Below, one piece after another: positions 20,900-33,411 of a DNA stretch of 64,000 nucleotides (the stretch's first letter is position 1; each line of letters begins with the position of its first letter). Position numbers and translations under genes: made by a program. The DNA lies in assembly GCA_963580455.1 (NCBI GenBank), contig OY756972.1:15081001-15145000 (forward strand), written 5' to 3'. The notes under the pieces were generated by a model that worked only from the letters and a program-made list of their open reading frames with translations, did no database searches and was not told where the DNA came from. The stretch comes from Euonymus europaeus (taxonomy: Eukaryota; Streptophyta; Magnoliopsida; Celastrales; Celastraceae).

Positions 20900-22850
20900 G
20901 CCTAATTAGCATAAGGAATCATCAAAAACATTGACTACTGTAGCTTTGGTAAGAAAATCAGCCAACTGTTATTTTGGTTTCACATATGGAAAACTCATGA
21001 TCCCAGCATCAATTTTCTCCTTAATGAAATGTCGATCAATTTCAACATGTTTTTTCCGATCACGCTGAACTGGATTATGAGCAATCTCTATAGCTGAACT
21101 ATTATCACAATACAACTTCATTGCTCCCTTAGAACCGGCCCACAAATCTTTAAGCAATTTTCTCAACCAAAGTAACTCACATACACCATATGACATGCCT
21201 CTATACTCTGCTTCTACGCTTGACCGTGCTACAACTGGTTCTTTTTAATCCTCCACGTTACCAGGTTTCCTCCCACAAATGTAAAGTAGCCTAAAGTAGA
21301 CCTTCTATCGTCAGCTAAACCAGCCCAATCTACATCGGTGTAACCTTCTACTCTCATATGATTATTTTTGGTAAAAGGTAACCCTTTACCAGGAGCAGAC
21401 TTCAAGTATATCAAAATGCCATCTATGGCATCCATATGAAGTTTTCGAGGGCTATGCATAAACTGTCTCACTACAGACACTGCATAAGCTATGTCTGGCC
21501 TAGTGTGAGACAAATAAATCAATTTTTCAACAAATCTCTCGTATCTTTCCTAATCAATAGGAGTTGTATATGAACAATAGAATAACTTATGATTTTGTTC
21601 AATAGGAGTACTCATAGGCTTGCACCCGAGAGTACCTGTTTCCTTCAATAGATCAAGGATGTATTTACGTTGAGATAAAAAGATACCATTCTTTGATCGA
21701 GCTACCTCAATACTAAGAAAATACTTCAAGTCACTAAGTTGTTTCATTTCAAATTCTGAAGCCAAACATCATTGTAAACTCTCAATTTTGTCTTGGTCAT
21801 CACATGTTACTATCATATCATCACATAGATAATCAATGCAGTAACTTTTTCCCTTTTGTACTTTAGGAATCATGTATGATCTGAGTTGCTTTGTCTATAA
21901 TCAAAGCTCTTCATGGACTTAGTGAATCTCCCAAACCACACCCTTGGAGATTGCTTCAACTCATATAACACTTTTTTTTAGTTTGCATACCATGGTAGTG
22001 TTTGAGTACTCCTCTACACTGGGAGGAGGATCCATATAGACTTATTCTGCAAGATTGCCATGCAAAAATGCATTTTTTTACCAAAGATAAGATTACTCTT
22101 ACTTTATTAAGCTTAGCAACAAGCGCAAAAGTGTCTTGATAGTCAATCCCATATGATTGCATATACCCTTTTGCGACCAACCGAGCTTTGTACCTTTGAA
22201 TGAGTAATCTACCTTATGATTGATTACAAACACCCATCGACATCCCACAGTTCTTTTACCTTTAGGTAGAGCTACAAGATCCCAATTGGAATTTTTTTCA
22301 AGCGCAATCATTTCTTCTCTAATGGCTGGAGTCCATCGAGTATCTGCTAAGACTTCCTCCGTTTTACTAGGAATAGAGATCAATGATAACTGTCGTACAT
22401 AAGAAGCATATGACTTAGACAATCGTTCAAAAGACCCATGGTTACTAATAAAGTATTTTGCTTTAGATTTAGGATTAGGTTCATAAAAAATTGGTGGTAT
22501 GCATCCGGTAGATCTTACGGGAAAATGGGATTGAGGTGGTGGTTCAAAATTATCATCACCAAGAACAATAGAATGAGAATTAGGATTAGTAGGCATCTTT
22601 GAGATAGTCTCTTTCGAAGAAGACTGAGGCACTGACAGTGATTGTCTTGGGATTGTATTATCATGAAGAGGGTTGAAATCATGTTCATCCGGAGTGCCAT
22701 CTCTTTCTCTAGTTGACATAGATCTCTATCACTTGATTCCTCATCCTCAGGTATAGTATGTATAGTACTTGTTACCTCATCCTCAGGTGTCTTACTAATA
22801 GGATAGAAGGATTGGAGTACTACCTCATGATTAATCACTTATTGTTTGTG
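20900..22850 (-). pseudogene. Copia pol: reverse transcriptase and RNase H, frame-broken
   Basis: Reading from 22719 leftwards: a low-complexity linker, then FPVRSTGCIPPIFYEP, the RT start WTPAIREEMIALEKNSNWDL and [12 protein letters not shown], a frameshift near 22170, then [18 protein letters not shown]. Near 21830-21800 the minus strand encodes YVDDMIVT, the RT catalytic pair. Downstream come SEFEMKQLSDLKYFLSIEV, HTRPDIAYAVSVVRQFM, and RNase H with AEYRGMSYGVCELLWL, LYCDNSSAIEIAHNP and ADFLTKAT. The order and motifs are those of Ty1/copia, close to Tork/TNT1. At least four frame breaks or stops separate the pieces. Confidence 0.85.
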
Positions 22851-23129
22851 CTTTCCCTGAAGTGGTAAATAATTACCGATTAGCTTATAGAAGAGTTCTT
22901 GTTCATGGAATACCACATCCATGGAAACATGAAACCTCTTTGTAGATGGATCAAAACATTTGTATCCCTTTTGGTTGATGCCATACCTTAAAAAAATGCA
23001 CTTGGAAGCATGAGATTCCAGCTTATTCCTTTGATGTGGATGTAAGTGGACATACACCACACTCCTAAAAATTCTTGAAGCTAAAGTTACGATAGGTGGC
23101 AACGTGCAATGATCAGATAAAGCATCCAA
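22839..23129 (-). pseudogene. Copia integrase C-terminal fragment
   Basis: The frame holds FRSVVYVHLHPHQRNKLESH, CIFLRYGINQKGYKCFDPST and FHVSMDVVFHEQELF, the usual C-terminal part of copia integrase (GYSxxxKGYKCxDP, VxMDVxFxE). The element is cut off upstream at about 23135, where a second, oppositely oriented copia begins. Integrase core, protease, gag and the 5' LTR are missing. Confidence 0.8.
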
Positions 23130-23137
23130 GAGCCATC

Positions 23138-24900
23138 AAAATTTGGAATCTTGGACAAAAGTATGTTTTTTCATAGGATACCCTTTAGGTAGTTTGGATA
23201 TGGGGTAGTCCGACCTATGTGCTGGTAGGGAATGCAAGAAAATTGGAATCTAGGACAGAAGTATATTTTTTCATAGGATACTCTCGAGCCACCAAAGGTG
23301 GTTTATTTTATAGTCCTAAGGATCAGAAGGTCATTGTTAGCACCAATGCATGATTTTTAGAAGAAAACTATATGATGAACCACAAACCCAAAAGTAAGGT
23401 TGTTTTTGAAAAATTAAGAGGAGAAATACAAGAAAATCAAATTCCTCAAGAAACACCAATTCAGGATAACAATCCAAATCCACCTAATAGTGAGAGGATT
23501 GAAGAATCTCAAAATGATTATGTTCAAGTTGATGATCATGATATACTGGGAAATCAACCAGATCAGCATGTAGAACCTAATCCAATCGGAACATAATCAT
23601 CACATCAAAATACTCCAAATGTACAGATAGTGCCTCATCGTAGTTGGAGGGTACCTACATTGCCTAGTCGATATGCTCTATTGGGTGAAGTGTATGAAAT
23701 GGTTCCAGCCGAGCAAGTTAATGAGCCTAGTAATTACAATGAAGCGCTCCAAGATAAAGATGCAAAATCATGGAATGAAACTATGTAATATGAGATGGAG
23801 TCCATGTACACTAATCAAGTTTGGGAACTTGTAGAACCACCAAATGGTGTTAGACCCATAGGTTGTAAGTTGATCTACAAGAGGAAGAGAGGGGTGGACA
23901 GTAAGGTTGAAACCTTTAAAGCAAGGCTTGTAGCAAAAGGTTATACTTAGAAAGAAAAGATCGATTATGAAGAAACTTTTTTGCCAGTAGTCATGCTTAA
24001 GTCCATTTGGATACTCTTATCCATTGCAGCATATTACGATTATGAAATATGGAAAATGGATGTCAAGACAACTTTCCTAAGTGGAAGTCTTGACGAAAGC
24101 ATCTATATGGTGCAACCAGAAGGATTTATAACTAAAGAGCAAAAGCACTTATTGTGCCAGCTTAAAAGGTCCATTTATGAACTTAAACAGGCATCTAGGT
24201 CTTTAAATCCCGCCAGTTGGGGGGGGGAGTCTTATGGAATATAAGATTTGATCATGCCATAAGATTCTATGGATTTGAGCAATGTATCGATGAATCTTGT
24301 GTCTATTAGAGGATGAATGAAAGTGTGGTGGTGTTCTTAGTAATTTACATAGATGATATATTGCTCATCAGAAATGATGTAGCTATATTATTCTTAGTTA
24401 AAGCATGGTTGAGTAATGAGTTTGAAAAGGAAAGACTTGGGATAAGCTAGTCGCATTCTTGGGATCAAATTTCTAGGAGATTAGAAACAAAGAATGTTAG
24501 GTTTATCTGAAGGAGTCTATATTAACATTATCGTGGATTCGGTATGCAAGCTTCCAAGAAGGAATTTTGTCCATACAGATATGGAATTATTATATCACGA
24601 GATCAGCATCCTAAGGATGCTGATGAGATGAAAGAGATGAGTCAAGTTCTATATGTCTCGGCAGTGGAAAGCCTCAAGTATGCCAAGTTGTGTACTAGAC
24701 CAAATATATGTTATATGGTTGGTATAGTAATTGGATATCAGTTAAACCTAGGAATGAAACATTGAATTGATGTAAAGCATATACTCAAGTATCTAAGGAG
24801 AACTAGAGATTATATACTAGTTTAATAGGCTGGTGAACTTATACTCGTGGGATATATACATGTGCATTGGAGGGTATTGCAATAAGATGTGTATGACCTT
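23138..24900 (+). pseudogene. Copia pol fragment: integrase end, RT, RNase H
   Basis: The plus strand reads YFIGYSRATKGG-like text (KYIFS, DTLEPPKVVYF in shifted frames), STNAWFLEENYMMNHKPKSK, then the acidic linker (23372-23596). RT follows: PTLPSRYALLGEVYEMV, WNETM, stop, [67 protein letters not shown] lies at about 24347-24370. RNase H side pieces are CTRPNICYMVGIVIGYQLNL and HILKYLRRTRDYI. Several stops and frameshifts are present. A ~45-bp piece with FFHRI text is duplicated (23140-23185 and 23242-23288). Confidence 0.8.
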
Positions 24901-24917
24901 GAGCAGTAGTGGGAGAT

Positions 24918-26406
24918 TGATAGGGATAGTATGCTAAAGGCCATTATTTTATGTAATGTTCAAACTTAGTTTGTTTATTTGAATAAAATATGTTTAGTAT
25001 TTAATATGAATAATGACATATTGACATAAGCGTCTTTTATTTTATATGGTATATGAATTGGTGTGTAGAGTTTAGTTTACACATGGAAGGTCAATTCATA
25101 AGTTATTATTGAATATAAGTAAATGATCACAACTTAGGCAAAATTAGACGAACCGTCGGCATGGTTGTAGTATGGTATTTTAGTATGCATATCTTGGTTA
25201 CGAAAAAGTTATAAAGCTTGAACTTGCTATACTAGTACACTTGGAGTGTATTGATCAGGACTACGTGTGAGTCAATTTTTCTAGTCTGACTACATGAAAA
25301 ATTGTACACTCACACTGATGTTATTATGACATCGTTCATAATCTTAATTTATTAAAAATTATTGATACATGTGTATTTAATGTATGAGACCTTGATTTAC
25401 CAATGGGTGAGGTCTTTTTGTACAGGCCAAGATACATCGAGTGAATTGGGTTACCGCATTAAATATACGATGGAAAATAATCTGTTAATAAAATTCACGC
25501 CCAATTATGGATTGATGATACCCTCTCGAGAATTTTTATAGGTTTTGAGATTGTGTCAAACCCTGCAGTTGGATTTTAATTAATTCGACACATTCAAATA
25601 AGTTAAGCGGTAAGCTCAAGGATTATTTAAAGATGTCAATTAAATATTAAATGTTAATGACATATTTAATTGACGGGTATCTGTAACTTAACGTGAGGAT
25701 TTTAATGAACGATTATAATGAAAGGCTCAAATTTAATTTGAGATACAACGGGGAATGCAACTATAATATTTTAGTGGAATATATTAGAGTTTATGGTTTT
25801 AATTATGTTCATGGGTTTGGGCTGATAATTAAATCCATAGGAAGCCCATGTTTTATTTTTCTTGTTGGTCCACACCTTAGCCCATGAAAGCCCAATAATA
25901 AAAGAGTCAGAAAACCTAACAAAAGTTGGAAAGTGATAGGAATTAGGAGAAGGGGACCCGTCCACCAAGGGAGAAAACCGTAGAGGTGGCCGACCCTATA
26001 AATACATACTATGTGTGTATTTTGTTGCCCCAAGTCTTGAGACATTAATTGGCCTCTCAATTCTCTAATCATGCTTCCATAGTTTTGGTTTTTCTGATTT
26101 TTTCAGGTTCTTGGATTAAGGAGTCCACCTTCTCTTAAATCCAAGTTTGGAAATTGATGCATACGGTGGAAGATCTGCAAGATTGAACTTTGAATCGATC
26201 CGGCTGATTCCATCATTCGATATAGTTTTTGAGAGATCAATCTAGAGAGATCTCTAAGTACGTAATCTTTACACAAATAGTTTAGTTATAGATTATGCAT
26301 GTTGATCATAGTTAATAAGAAATTTTTGAAAGTTGTCTTCTGATCGATTACTCCTATGTGCGTTCCTTGTTTTTAAAACGTTTACGCAAGTGCGTATTTT
26401 CTGACA
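24918..26406 (+). repeat. Probable 3' LTR of plus-strand copia element
   Basis: A GTAGTGGGAGAT purine tract (24907-24917) leads into TGATAGGGATAGTATGC, the standard copia junction. The stretch holds no gene. A TATA-like CCTATAAATACATACT at about 25994 marks a plausible transcription start, and about 410 bp of U5-like text follows. The right end is guessed at TTTCTGACA (26406). Confidence 0.5.
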
Positions 26407-27128
26407 AGATATGTGCAAAGGAAGATTTTGACATTGCCTACAAGTATTTTAATGCATTTTACTAAAAAAAATCTCCAGCGTAGTTAAGAAGCTACAAGTG
26501 GATAATAAGATATACACTTAATGCGCTTGTGAACAAATCTATTGTATGCAAACAAAGAGGGAGAGTTAAGAGAAAGATTTTTCATTTATTTCTCCAGCAA
26601 ACATCTTCAGTTCATCCGGTTAATTTGCCTCTAAAAGTTGAAGATCTATATAAGCGCTTGAAAGTTCCAAATATCTATAATTTTCTTGCTGGTAAAGAGC
26701 GAGGAGCAGTCAGCAATGCTTGGGCAATTTGCATCCAGAGAATTATGGTTTGCTCGAATTAGTAGCATTTTGGGTAGAAATGTTGTTTGGCTTCGGAATT
26801 GGACTTTGAGAGTCTCTGCTGTAGCGTGGACAAAAAATTCTCTTGATTGAGCAAGTGAGCTTTCTTCCTTAGCTTCTCATTTTGTAGGATTATGTAATAA
26901 TTCTGCGAATTTGGTTGCGAGTTTAACTTATCCATCGAAACTGCTTGTCTCTCTCCGAAAAATATGGAAGTTGTTACATAACAATGTTAAATAGTAGGTA
27001 AGCAATGTGATCCTGTGTATCTTGATCAGCTATGATAAGCTGCTGGTATATAGTGAAGTGTTTTACAACTATTTTAAGGAAATTAGAAGCTTCACTGAAG
27101 TGTTTTCCACTCAATAAAGATTGATCTT
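26407..27128 (+). other. Unrecognised broken reading frame between copia elements
   Basis: 26529-26762 is open for 77 aa and contains LPLKVEDLYKRLKVPNIYNF and RGAVSNAWAICIQRIM. After two stops and a frame change, WLRNWTLRVSAVAWTKNSLD and LVASLTYPSKLLVSLRKIWK continue to about 26992. The composition looks protein-like (amphipathic, few low-complexity runs), but I do not recognise it. It could be a host gene scrap. It ends at the Sirevirus insertion at 27129. Confidence 0.35.
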
Positions 27129-28091
27129 TGAAAAATCGAATACTAAAAGTAAATAAAGTGTGACACACAATATTTACGAGGAATATCCAATCCTAGTTAA
27201 AAACCTCTGGTGTCTGTAACCACAAACCTTTGAAGCAATCCACTATCACAAACGGGTTACAAGAATGCCCCTAGAGCTAGGATCCACATCACCTACACTA
27301 GTTTATTGTGCGAATCACTCGACACACCTAATCACAAGTAGATTCTTCACAATAATGCTCCAGAATCTCACTGAAGTCTTCAAGCTCCGAGAACACACAC
27401 TAATACTCCCAAAGTGCAATTCAAAAATGCATGAATTATAACAAAATAAAATCTCGCTCAAAAACATAATTTTTGGTTTAGCTCATGCGAGTAAAAGACT
27501 CAGGGTCCTTTGGTTATCAAGGCAATGTATATGAGATGTGTAGGAACCAATAAAACCCTAGATAATGACCTAAAATATATGCATAAACTTAACCCACGAA
27601 ATTAGGAAAAAGATTGTGTTCTTATCTTGGAATTAAGGACATAAAAGATAAGGAAAGATTTCCTTAAAGTGAGGAGATGATTATTCCTAAAAATAGGAAA
27701 GAGATAAATCTAAATAAGGAGAGATAATCATTCCTAAAAAAACTTGATTTTATTCCAATCAATTAATTTAACCATATCAATTAATTAAATAAAATTAGTT
27801 ATCATTATCCATAGAAAAACACATCAGTTAATTCAAGAAACACATTTCAAAAGATCTGATGTTCATGTAGGCTGCACGCTAGTTACCTAAAATCGTAGTA
27901 AGCTCATGTAGGCTACATGCAAGTTACTTGAAATTGTAGTCAACTTATGTAAGCTCCATGTAGTTTACCTGACATCTTCATTTGATCTTTAGTTCACACT
28001 TAACTCTTATCTTAACCTACCATGAATCCAAGCTATCCTAAACTAGGAAATTACATTGTTCAAGCATAGTGTCACATACATATTTCTAACA
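27129..28091 (-). repeat. 3' LTR of Sirevirus-like element
   Basis: It pairs with 35895-36858: same ends (TGAAAAATCGAATACTAAAA left, TTCTAACA right), same inner text. On the minus strand it begins TGTTAGAAATATG. Within it, 27864-27980 holds three turns of a ~43-bp unit with the core CATGTAGGCTACATG. Confidence 0.92.
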
Positions 28092-28105
28092 AACTCTCCC
28101 TTGAC
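28092..28105 (-). other. Polypurine tract of Sirevirus-like element
   Basis: The minus strand reads GTCAAGGGAGAGTT directly before the LTR's TGTTAG, the usual position. Confidence 0.75.
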
Positions 28106-28379
28106 ACTTTCTTGACAAAACCCAAACATGATCACACTCAGAACCCTTATCTCAACTAAACCTTCAATCATCACCTGTCAATCATTGAGCTCACCAAGCA
28201 CATTAGACATAGTTCATGGGTAGCTCACAACATACCCATCACAGTCAATTAAAACATATCAAAATCAATCATATAAATTCAGACATCCAACACAACAAAA
28301 CAAACAAACAATTGTTAACAAATCAAACAACTGTTCTCAAATTTTGACAGCACAGCATCTCTCCCTTTTTGTAAAGCAA

Positions 28380-29740
28380 GAGTCTAAAGGGGTCTCTAGG
28401 GATGGGGAGCTGGTCTACTAATAGCAGCAATAATGGCTTGGTTGATATCCACTATCTTAGTCTTCAGTAACTGATATTGACTCCTCAACTCTGTCATATC
28501 TTGACTATGAGCAAGAGCACGAGCACTTTCATCAATACGAGTCTCAGTATATTCCAATGTCTATGTAAGAAGCAGCTTGTCCTTCTCGAGATCAGTAACT
28601 TTGTCTAACAAAGTAGTCATATGGGCATCAAGGGTACTATAGGTAGTGGTTATCTTACTATCCAATGCAATAATTGCATTTAGAATAGGATTCAAATTGA
28701 CAGCAGTCACAGATGTTGAAGCAGAAGTAGACACACCCTCTCCTTGAAGATGAGAAGCTGGGTCAAGAACTTTCTCTCCCTGAAGAGGTGGAATTTCCTA
28801 AATGCTGAGGTGAGGATGGAGAACAGTTTTCCGTCTGACACTTCTAGTGGCTATCTTAGCACATATGGAGGGATCAAGAGGAATGTGGTCACCACACAAT
28901 ACAACTTGGGAGGCAACAAGAAAATTTGAGATCAAAACTCCGAAAAGAAGACCATACTGTGTGGCTTTATCAAACTTGGCTTGAATAATACGTCTAAACA
29001 TTGTGGTAGCTTGACATATAGGTTTCCCAACAATAATGGCATGTAACAAACATAGATGATCTTCATTCGGACCTTCAAACTGTCTAGTAGGAAGAATGTT
29101 ACTGCATAGAAAGAAATTCAAAGCCTTATATTCTTGTTTCAGTCTAGTACTATGAACTCTCCTTGCACTGGATCAAAGGATCCATCACTTCTCAACATAG
29201 CAGTAATCACATTCATCTTCTCAAACTTGTCAGACTTCTCCAACTCATAAGGTTTAAAGGTGGGTTTCTTAACCAAGGAATGTTCAACACTTTACCAATG
29301 ACCTTAGGAGACACCACAAACTCTTGACCTCTCACATTGGTCTGAATTGCAAGGACATCCCTAAACTCTGGTTGAAACATATTGGAGTAAAATTCTTTCA
29401 CTAATTCCACAGAGATTACCCGAAAAATATCACAAACACCCTCTCACTTGCTAGATTGTATAATTGTTAGAATTTCAGTGTGATCAAAATCTGACAAAAT
29501 TAAACGGCACTCAGGTATGAAATCCTTACCGAAGAAGAAATTTGTATATTCTTTCTTAGCCTCAGATGAACGAAATTGAGTTTCTGAAAGTGGAGGAGTA
29601 AGAGTGGTATCAAACGAAGAAGAGATAGACCCATGCAATTCCTCAGTGGCTGTAGCAGGAGGAGAGACTTCAATATCTCTACTACGAGTGCGCTTGCGCG
29701 AGAAAGTTCCCTTAGACTTCTTAGACTCAAAAGGGGACAC
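28380..29740 (-). pseudogene. Third (envelope-position) ORF of Sirevirus-like element, broken
   Basis: From 29740 leftwards: a basic/serine-rich start (SKKSKGTFSRKRTRSRD), then EYTNFFFGKDFIPECRLILS, ELVKEFYSNMFQPEFRDVLA, VRGQEFVVSPKVIGKVLNIP, CLLHAIIVGKPICQATTMF and QYGLLFGVLISNFL. Finally, near 28730-28430, there is a coiled-coil-like segment (LDAHMTTLLDKVTDLEKDKL). The middle part resembles the 'putative plant transposon protein' domain. An extra ORF after pol is known from Sireviruses, where it has been called envelope-like, but no signal peptide or clear membrane anchor is visible here. At least three frame breaks are present. Confidence 0.6.
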
Positions 29741-30864
29741 AGGGTGAGTAGCCCGAGTGTCAGGGCCGGGAAACGGCGGAAGACTTGAATGATCTAGTTT
29801 TGGGTGCCATTTATGGAAGCAAAATAGAGGAACGAACGATCAATGGAAGCCTACACATGTACAACAAAGATAGTGGGCCTAGGGTTTTGACCAGAGAAGA
29901 CCGTTTCTAGAAGGAACACTAACCGCCCAATAAATATTTGATCTGCCCAACCAAAAGAAAAAAATAGACCACCCCACATATGAATGACACTTGGCAAGCA
30001 TGAAAAAACTAGTTTATGAGGTAGGCTACAGGAAGGTTGCATGACTGTAAGGATGCCTGCAAGAATGGTGCATGAACCTAAGGTAGCCTACATGAATGCT
30101 TCAAGCAATCATACACACACAAATATGGAGTTAGAAATGAAGGACTCATCCCTATTAGCTTAATTACCAAATATCAAGGTGTAAAAATACTACCTCATTG
30201 TTCCATTAAACATACTTTAACATTTAGTCAAATGATAACTCAGATCGTGAGTGTGTGTTGCTCAAGTTTACATATTAAGCACTATAAACAAAGCATAGTA
30301 AAAGTTCTGAATCGATCATCAACTCAAGCATACTTATGAGACACCTCCCATATTTTATCCATTTATTTTTTCCTTTTTCCCATGAGATACAATTCTCTTT
30401 TCATCATCAATGCTTTTTCTTTTCACGCATGACTAGGTAGCCCTTTCCAATTTTGAACTCATTTGAGTTTTTAGATATGAAAGAATGTAATTGGCAGTTT
30501 CACACTAGTGAAAGACTTTGTCTTTCATAAGAGCCCATGAAGTACAAACACAAGAGTGGATTGAGACAAATCTAGCACACATGCATGTCATGGGAGAGAT
30601 AATATACTTGAGATTCAGTATTTTATGAATCTGACATCATCAAAAATGTTTTATGCATGATCTAAGGGAAATCCATAAAGTAAGTATGAGTACATAGATC
30701 TATATGTCAAATTAGGACAAATTTGAATTTATCCTTGACGACATCACACCATATAAATATTAACCATGCACACATCAATCAAACACCACATGCAATAGAT
30801 ATAATATCATACAACTATATGAATTACACTACGGACCATACTACTGGATGCACGTAGGTGAACA
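29741..30864 (-). other. Spacer between third ORF and pol of Sirevirus-like element
   Basis: This is non-coding on the element strand. It includes a cluster of the GTAGGCTACA-type motif at 30010-30100, also found in the LTRs. No other signal was recognised. Confidence 0.5.
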
Positions 30865-31143
30865 TCAAGGAGGACGAACACTTAGGGATTTCCTAAGGAA
30901 GTCAAATCTCTGTAAGTTAAGAGGCTTAGTAAACACATCAGTTAGTTGAAGATCAGTAGGAACATAATCAAGAGAGAGAACCTGGTCTTCTACTAGGTCA
31001 CAAATGAAATAGTGATGAATATCAATGCATTTCGTTCGAGAATGATGCACAGGGTTCTTAGAGATATTGATTGCACCAACATTGCCATAGTAGACAGTAA
31101 GCTTACCCTGATCAAACCCATAGTCCGCCAACATTTTCTTCAT
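30865..31143 (-). pseudogene. Sirevirus pol: RNase H C-terminal part
   Basis: The frame holds VYYGNVGAINISKNPVHHSR, CIDIHHYFICDLVEDQ and LQLTDVFTKPL, the end of copia RNase H. The conserved YCDN is changed to YYGN, which loses the catalytic aspartate. Upstream, in a different frame, the text at 31150-31220 carries the SSTTKAEYIAA-type region, so at least one frameshift separates the halves. Confidence 0.85.
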
Positions 31144-31222
31144 TCATAGTAATTGGGTACAACAGCTTCCAGCAGCTATGTACTCGGCCTTAGTAGTAGA
31201 AAAAGACACAAAATTTTGTTTC

Positions 31223-32460
31223 TTACTGCACCATGCAACCAAGTTGCGACCTACATAAAAACATCCTTCTATGGTACTTTTTATCATCAGAACACCTTTC
31301 CCAGTCAGCATCAGAATATCCAAGTATACTCAAGTCGGTGTGAACAAAAAAATGAATTCCATACTCACTAGTACCACTCACATATTTCACAACACGTTTC
31401 AACTCAAGCAAATGTGATTCTTTAGGAAAAGACTGATATCTAGCACAAACACCAACATTATATGCTATATCAGGCCTAGTAGCAGTCAAGTAAAACAAGC
31501 TTCCTATCATGCTTCTACAAAGACTTTCATTCACAACTTTGCCTAGTATGTCCTTGCTAAGTTTGGTGGAAGTACTCATGGGAGTCATTGCATGTTTAGA
31601 CTTTTCAAGACCAATTTTCTTTACAAGATGCTTAGCATATTTTGATTGAGAAATAAATATCCTATCATCTGATTGCTTCACTTGTAATCCGAGAAAGAAT
31701 TTAAGTTCTCCCATAATACTCATCTCAAATTCACTAGTTATCAAGGCACCAAACTCATTAGTCATCACATCAGAAGTAGATCCAAACAAAATATCATCCA
31801 CATAGATCTGAGCAAGAAGCACATTCACACCATCAAGTTTCACAAATAAGGTAGAATTAGCATTTTCCCTTTTAAAACGGGATTTCACAAGAAAGGTTGT
31901 CAAACGCTCATGCCAAGCACGTGGTGCTTGTTTCAAACCGTAGAGTGCCTTCTTCAATCTATACACATAATCAGGATGCACAAGATCAACAAATCCTTTG
32001 AGTTGTGCAACATAAGCTTGTTCTTGTAAAACACTGTTAAAAAATGCACTCTTGACATCCATTTGACACAACTTGATTTTTAAAAAACATGCAACAACAA
32101 GCAGAATTCGAATGGATTCTAACCTAGCAACAAGAGCAAAGGTCTCATCAAAATCAATTCCCTCTACTTAAGTGTATCATTGGGAAACTAAACGAGCTTT
32201 ATTCCTAGTGATCAACCCATTCTCATCAGTTTTGTTCTTAAAAATCCATTTAGCTCCAATAATATTCACTTCAGAAAGACAATGTACCAATTCCCATACA
32301 TCATTACTAACAAATTGATTCAATTCATCATGCATGGAAGAAATCCAACAATCATCATCAAGTGCATCATCAATATTTTTAGGTTCAATTTGAGATACAT
32401 ACCAAAGAAAAGTTGCCTCATTTTGATGCTTTCGACGAGTTGTCATAGGAGCATGAATAT
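31223..32460 (-). pseudogene. Sirevirus pol: reverse transcriptase
   Basis: 32446-32177 gives WISSMHDELNQFVSNDVWEL and GAKWIFKNKTDENGLITRNK, ending in a stop at LVSQ. After a further stop it continues [15 protein letters not shown], and 32071-31223 is open for 282 aa: [29 protein letters not shown], the catalytic YVDD (residues 90-93, about 31793-31804), [11 protein letters not shown] and [20 protein letters not shown]. It is the best preserved part of the element. The two stops near 32165-32175 and the frame loss after [11 protein letters not shown] make it inactive. Confidence 0.92.
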
Positions 32461-33411
32461 CACCTATTACCTAATCCTTATGATGATTTAGTATCACCCT
32501 AGAAGATGGGTGTAAATCTGAGGAACTTGTTGGCTCAGTAGACTTTGATGTAGGCTACATGATTCCTGATGTAACCTGTCTTTAGGCTATATGATTTTTG
32601 ATGTAACCTGTCTGGGGCCTGATGTAGGCTACATGAGTTCATATGTTGTATCTTCATATAAACCAGATAGAGTTTGTTGACATAATTACATTAGCATATT
32701 CCATCACAATAGACATATTTTTATTGAACACCTTATATGCATGACTATTAATTGAATAGCCTAAAAAGATTCCTTCATCACTTTGTGAATCAAACTTACC
32801 CAAGCTATCTATCCTTCAAAATATACCACTTACTCCCAAACACACGAAAATATTTTTAGAGTAGGTGTCTTACCTTTCCATAGTTCATAAGGAGTCACCT
32901 TAGTACGTGGACGAATGTACATCCCATTCACTATGTGACATGCCGTGTTGATCGCTTCAACCCAAAACTTTGTAGGAATATCCTTCTCATGTAACATGAC
33001 ATGAGCCATCTCTTGCAACACTTGGTTCTTCCTTTCTTCAACTCCATTTTGATGAGTAGTTTTTGGTGCTAAGAATTCATGAAAAATCTGATTTTTTGCA
33101 TAAAAGATACAAACATATTGTTTTGGAACTCAGTTCCATGATCTGTCAGGATTTGTTGCAAAGAATCGTGGTGAATATCTTTCTCATTCCAAATTCTAAG
33201 ATACAAAGATTAGAAAGATACAAAAGCTTCAGATTTCTCATGTAAAAAACATACCTATGAGTACCTAGACAAATCATCAACCACAACTTGAATATACCTC
33301 TTACCTCCAATGCTCTCAACTTTAGTTGTACCCATAAGATCCATATGAACGAGCTCAAGTGGACAACTTGTAGTAAGAGAATTTATCTTTTTATGAACAG
33401 ACCGAGTTTGT
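32461..33411 (-). pseudogene. Sirevirus pol: integrase and linker
   Basis: The minus strand at 33021-32830 reads HVMLHEKDIPTKFWVEAINT, NGMYIRPRTKVTPYELW, the C-terminal half of a copia integrase core. 33358-33060 carries the preceding core in shifted frames (text matching DLMGTT and GKRYIQVVVDD). 32520-32640 is a linker rich in GTAGGCTACATG motifs between integrase and RT. Several stops occur (for example after FRVFGSK-like text near 32840). Confidence 0.75.
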
